Shown here one piece after another: positions 4,901 to 7,490 of a stretch of DNA of 7,490 nt. How positions within the stretch are numbered: position 1 is the first letter of the stretch; every line of letters starts with the position of its first letter. Position numbers and translations under genes: made by a program. Origin of the DNA: Kiritimatiellia bacterium (GTDB lineage: Bacteria; Verrucomicrobiota; Kiritimatiellia; UBA8416; JABMPJ01); the NCBI GenBank assembly GCA_029939545.1, contig JAOZSS010000006.1, positions 1 to 7,490 of the forward strand, in the 5' to 3' direction. The notes beneath the pieces were generated by a model. It had not been told where the DNA came from and made no database searches. It saw only the letters and a list, made by a program, of their open reading frames with translations.

Positions 4901-7490
4901 ATCGTGAGGGCGAGCTGAGAGGGGAGGTGGAGCGGCTCCAGGAAGAAGGCGCGACCAAGGCCCGGACCATCGAGACGCTCCAGGACGAGCTGGAAGCCCT
5001 GCGCGAGCAGGCACGCGAGGCCGAGGCCGCCAGCGTGGCGCGACTGGCGCAGTTGACCCAGGAGCGCGACATCGTGCGGACCAACCTCGACAACACGACC
5101 ACCGTGTTGGAGAAGACGCTAGGGGAGCTGAAGGATGCGCGCGAGCGCGGCGATGCGCTGCAGGAAGCCAACACGACGATGGAGGTGGAGCAGCGCGAGC
5201 ATACCGAGCGCATGAAGCAGCTCCTCGTGGAAGAGACGGCCAATGTGCAGGCGGAGCTCGAAAGCCAGCGCGCCTTCTTCGAGTCGCTCCGCGAGGCCCA
5301 CGCGGCCAAGGAGACCCTTTTCAACGAGCGCGTACTCAAGTTGGAAGGGCTGCTGGGGCAAGACCTTGAACCGCAGCGCAAGCTCTTCGAGGAACGCAAG
5401 CTCGCGAGTGAGCGCATCAAGGATACCGAAGAGGAGCTGGAAGCGCTCCGCTTCACGCGCGATAACGAGACGGACGAGTACGAGGACCGTATCAACAAGC
5501 TGCGCGACGACCTGCACGAATCGATGCTGGAACGCGAAATCACTGTGGAACGTGCTGACCTGGCCGAGGCCGAGCTGGCCCAGCAGAATGCCACGATCGC
5601 GGAACTGAAGAACCGCGCCCAGCGATCCGAGGGCGAGATGGCGCAACGGGTCGATCAGCTCCAGGACGAGCTTCGCGAGATGACGCGCAAACTGGGCGAC
5701 ACTGAGCTCCAGCTCGAGGAAGCACTCAAGCGCAAGGAGGATGCCGAGACCGACGCACTCCAGAAGCAGGAGGAGCTGAACCAGCAGGTATCGCTCTACA
5801 ACGAGTACACGACCAGCACCGGCAGCCGCGAGGAGGAGCTATCGCAGCGTATTGACGAGCTCCAGACCGCCAACGCCGAGCTGACGGGACGCATCGAACA
5901 GCTTGAGTGGGATATCACCCAGAACGAGGAGTCCTTCAGCACCGAGCGCGAAGCATTGCAGAGCGACAAAACGTTCATGGAGCAGCAGCTTGAGGTCACC
6001 GGCGTCAACCTGGCCGAGGCGGCCGAGGCACTACGGGAGACACAGGCAGAACTGGCAAGCGTGACCGACTTGCTGTCCGAGCGGACGCTCGAATGCGAGC
6101 AGCATGAGCAGGCCTCCGGAAAGCGTATAGGCGCCCTCCAGGCCGAACTCGACGCCGCACGTGCTGAGACCGCCGCCCAGATTGCGGCACTCGAAGAGCA
6201 GCGCCAACTTCGTGAGGACGAAGAGAACGAGGCGCGCGAGCGCGATATTCAGTTTAAGCACCGCCTTGAGCAGATGAAGCAGAAACTGGATCGCGGCGAA
6301 GAGACCGTGGTCCAGGCCAAGCAGGAAGCGACCCAGCATCGGAACGCCATGGAGGCCCTGCGCCGGCAGATGGAACAGGGCGAGCTGGACGTGCAGCAGC
6401 GCATCGAAGACACGAGCCGCCAGGTGCAAGAACTGCTTGCGAAGCTTGACGAGGCGAACACAAATCTGGACGACGCCAACTCGACGCTGACCAACAAGGA
6501 GCAGGAGATTGCCGAACTGCGCAAGCTCCTCGAGGCCACCACCGAGGACACCGAGGTACGCGAGACCGAACTACAGAAGGCGCTCGAGGATATCCAATCC
6601 CGCCACGAGGAACTACAGGGCGAACTGGCACAGGCCCAGCGCGCTACGGCCCAGGATAAGACCCGGCTACAGCAACGCGAGGAAGAGCTGGAGCGGCATC
6701 GCAAGAACGTGCAGGACGAGCAGCGCCTGCGCCGCACCCGCGAGCAGGAGATCGCCCGCCTTAAGGAGCTGCTGGAGGAAACGCAGTCGGTCTCGAGCGA
6801 GCGCGACCTGCAGATCCAGACCAGCAGCGAAGAGCTGACCGAGACCCGCGAGCAGATCCGGGTGCTACAGGATGACATCAACCACAGCCAGGATGTGCTG
6901 CAGGAAACCGAAGCGCGCTGCGAGGCCATGGCGGCCGAGTTGGAGCGGGAGAAGTCCCTGCACGAAGCCACGCGCGGCCAGTTGACCACGGAACAGGGCC
7001 AGCTCAGCCAGTTGCTCGAGCAGACCCAGGAAGAGAACCGCAGCCTGTCGGCCCAGCTCGCCGAGGCGCTGCAGGATATCGAACAGCAGCGGCTCGTACG
7101 CGAAGATGATCGTTCGCGGGCCGAGCAGCACAGCGAAGAGCTTCAGATGCAGATCGAGCGTCTGCAACACGAGCAACAGGCCATCAGTGCCGAGCTTGAG
7201 AAGGCGGCCAACGACATGGAGCAGTTCAAGATCCTGCACGAGGACGAGCAGGAGCGCAGCCGGACGCGGGCCGAGGACATGCAGCAGCAGATCGATCAAC
7301 TCCAGCAGGAACGTGAAGCAGCGGGTGTGCGCCTGCAACAGCAGAAGAAGTTCTACGACGAAGAGCGCGACCAACGCCGCCGCAAGGAGCTGGAAGTGCT
7401 TCAGTTCAAGAAGCAGATCCAGGACATGTCCGGCCAGCTCAGGCAGCGTGAACAGATCGCGATGCAGCACAAGAAGTCGGCCGATGACGA
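1996..7490 (+). CDS. Giant coiled-coil protein with two N-terminal GYF_2-like domains (C-terminus off window)
   Basis: One frame runs 1831 codons to the right edge with no stop, so the protein exceeds 200 kDa. Residues 1-20 are a basic tail (nine Lys and one Arg). Residues about 22-72 look like a GYF_2 (DUF4339-type) domain: a WFLK start, FGPVPLSDLRGWAEQGRV, then KWSKAEDIPAL. Residues about 76-128 look like a more diverged second copy (WMVEVVDGDLYGPL ... DLLDDGTIRLGG ... RDKLADIL). A Pro-rich linker follows (about 129-140, with PPPPAP). From about residue 142 to the edge the sequence is Glu/Gln/Ala/Lys/Arg/Leu-rich, with Leu/Ile at heptad spacing: a long coiled coil. It has very few cysteines and a single proline, P1126. 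Four tandem 53-residue repeats occupy residues 564-775. No signal peptide, membrane span, Walker A or SMC head is visible, so a cytoplasmic scaffold or filament is likely. Similarity searches would hit myosin or SMC through composition alone and should not set the name. No specific function is recognised. It is divergent from the rubredoxin/methyltransferase unit. Confidence 0.9.
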   Translation, partial: MAKKRPVSKKKSVKKKEAKQDTWFLKIDEDSIFGPVPLSDLRGWAEQGRVAPGNEVSPDREKWSKAEDIPALNMQWMVEVVDGDLYGPLNILAMGDLLDDGTIRLGGALSNPTTGETTTVRDKLADILPSLTPPPPAPEVDTAALEAAEKEREKLVKDLANARDKHAEHIEALKKQIGELETSATEARSERDAARASATAESKTLEVELDQRVKKTESALKQAQDELTKQQNAQNEREAKHAAREKELEDEIAALRREADDAAQQVQALTREIEEERSRHATAKTQITQQEGDLTERIESLRQESARNAGALETARSQLEKARQQCRNLEADSHDRQKELTDRIASLTADAAAEADRIEAAENALAAAEEARTKAETKAREQVGQLQAELEALQKSSSATTSELEQARQAVAARQAKVDEISTEAEQRQQELAARVTELEGRSEEQQARIVDATTLLEARERETSELHERSQSREQKLQMHIDDLRNQTSEHVAELEQARRDLEEAQAQGAEREHQLQSDINNLQHDIEQLKDALVAKQEALESATAEAETKLAQTREAARNQLQSKEADLARAEAAHAEETEASIQRQTELEAQVHELDEALTAKTHDLESARCKLDSKQAYFAQAESDHTAEIEAAQQRQDESEAQIQELQETLAARLNELEVVRNELQGKENDLSLTAAALTEQAQASKQRQDALEVQVEELNEALAARDRELEAARGDLQSKEADLKQAKEALSRDAEAAQQRQAEIQGQVNELNETLAARVTELEALQQTLATERQQTAKATKAAEAAQTGLSEELNVRRGAMEALQAELAQVQSDAAAAAEQASLSEGDLNEQIATLQAELEATRAERQRTELNLQAEQSRVENLKSQTLARQAEMQQRIDATLSEQQTTAAQLAEAEAALGREVARAENLVEQGYVREETTRTEIEHLRTYAGEVAAELATVQTELDTERGAHTDTRKGAENREGELRGEVERLQEEGATKARTIETLQDELEALREQAREAEAASVARLAQLTQERDIVRTNLDNTTTVLEKTLGELKDARERGDALQEANTTMEVEQREHTERMKQLLVEETANVQAELESQRAFFESLREAHAAKETLFNERVLKLEGLLGQDLEPQRKLFEERKLASERIKDTEEELEALRFTRDNETDEYEDRINKLRDDLHESMLEREITVERADLAEAELAQQNATIAELKNRAQRSEGEMAQRVDQLQDELREMTRKLGDTELQLEEALKRKEDAETDALQKQEELNQQVSLYNEYTTSTGSREEELSQRIDELQTANAELTGRIEQLEWDITQNEESFSTEREALQSDKTFMEQQLEVTGVNLAEAAEALRETQAELASVTDLLSERTLECEQHEQASGKRIGALQAELDAARAETAAQIAALEEQRQLREDEENEARERDIQFKHRLEQMKQKLDRGEETVVQAKQEATQHRNAMEALRRQMEQGELDVQQRIEDTSRQVQELLAKLDEANTNLDDANSTLTNKEQEIAELRKLLEATTEDTEVRETELQKALEDIQSRHEELQGELAQAQRATAQDKTRLQQREEELERHRKNVQDEQRLRRTREQEIARLKELLEETQSVSSERDLQIQTSSEELTETREQIRVLQDDINHSQDVLQETEARCEAMAAELEREKSLHEATRGQLTTEQGQLSQLLEQTQEENRSLSAQLAEALQDIEQQRLVREDDRSRAEQHSEELQMQIERLQHEQQAISAELEKAANDMEQFKILHEDEQERSRTRAEDMQQQIDQLQQEREAAGVRLQQQKKFYDEERDQRRRKELEVLQFKKQIQDMSGQLRQREQIAMQHKKSADD
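3685..4320 (+). repeat. Four tandem 159-bp (53-residue) coiled-coil repeats
   Basis: The units are 3685-3843, 3844-4002, 4003-4161 and 4162-4320 (residues 564-616, 617-669, 670-722 and 723-775), with no gaps between them. Each begins L-x-x-K and has a central A-x-x-QRQ and then Q-x-x-EL-x-E-x-L-x-A and LE. In unit numbering, L1, K4, A21, Q24, R25, Q26, Q32, E35, L36, E38, L40, A42, L47 and E48 are identical in all four. The DNA is diverged except for a 20-base identity between units 1 and 4. The next 53 residues (from 4321) keep only faint similarity, and the preceding segment around residues 516-563 shows a partial match to the second half of the unit. Confidence 0.88.

Noticed and set aside
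4311..5594. 427-residue minus-strand open frame, Ser/Arg/Cys/Val-rich
   Set aside because: Its composition is what the reverse complement of Glu/Ala/Arg/Leu coiled-coil codons produces. It has no domain, and the plus strand is continuously coding.
6249..6989. 246-residue minus-strand Ser/Arg/Cys-rich open frame
   Set aside because: It is an antisense shadow of the coiled-coil gene with the same compositional bias.
6865..7470. 201-residue minus-strand Leu-rich open frame that could be mistaken for a membrane protein
   Set aside because: The Leu richness comes from reading CAG/GAG-rich codons on the opposite strand. The plus-strand frame is intact here.
1996..7490. Identification of the giant protein as SMC, myosin or kinesin-like
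   Set aside because: There is no Walker A motif or motor or SMC head at the N-terminus. Such matches would come from coiled-coil composition only.

Overview
The window looks like bacterial chromosomal DNA: GC-rich, densely coding, Shine-Dalgarno-type starts, no RNA genes, no CRISPR and no mobile elements. Gene content (a fused homocysteine methyltransferase/methylenetetrahydrofolate reductase, a rubredoxin and a giant coiled-coil protein with N-terminal GYF_2-like domains) would suit an anaerobe or microaerophile, possibly of the PVC/Lentisphaerae/Kiritimatiellota kind. That placement is a guess from gene content, not something the sequence proves.

Layout: two divergent transcription units share a 297-bp intergenic region (1699-1995). 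Leftward, the minus strand carries a short rubredoxin reading frame (1698-1539) that is interrupted by a one-base frameshift, then, after 81 bp, a gene for a bifunctional homocysteine S-methyltransferase/5,10-methylenetetrahydrofolate reductase. That gene starts at 1457 and runs off the left edge. Rightward, one enormous open frame starts at 1996 and runs without a stop to the right edge (1831 codons visible, C-terminus missing). It encodes a Lys-rich tail, two GYF_2-like domains, a Pro-rich linker, and then about 1690 residues of almost uninterrupted coiled coil.

The methyltransferase/reductase makes methyl-THF and uses it or another methyl donor to methylate homocysteine; the neighbouring rubredoxin could be an electron carrier, but its frame is broken as read. 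The giant protein is the most unusual object. It has no signal peptide, membrane segment or ATPase motif, so it is probably a cytoplasmic structural or scaffolding filament. It contains four tandem 53-residue repeats (3685-4320) and, further on, a recurring acidic-then-basic box.

The intergenic region holds a plausible sigma70-type promoter facing right, a dyad lying over its -35/-10 spacer, a 7-bp stem-loop just before the ribosome binding site, a separate GC palindrome, and a TTGACA box facing left. Nearly all other open frames in the window are antisense or out-of-frame shadows of these genes.
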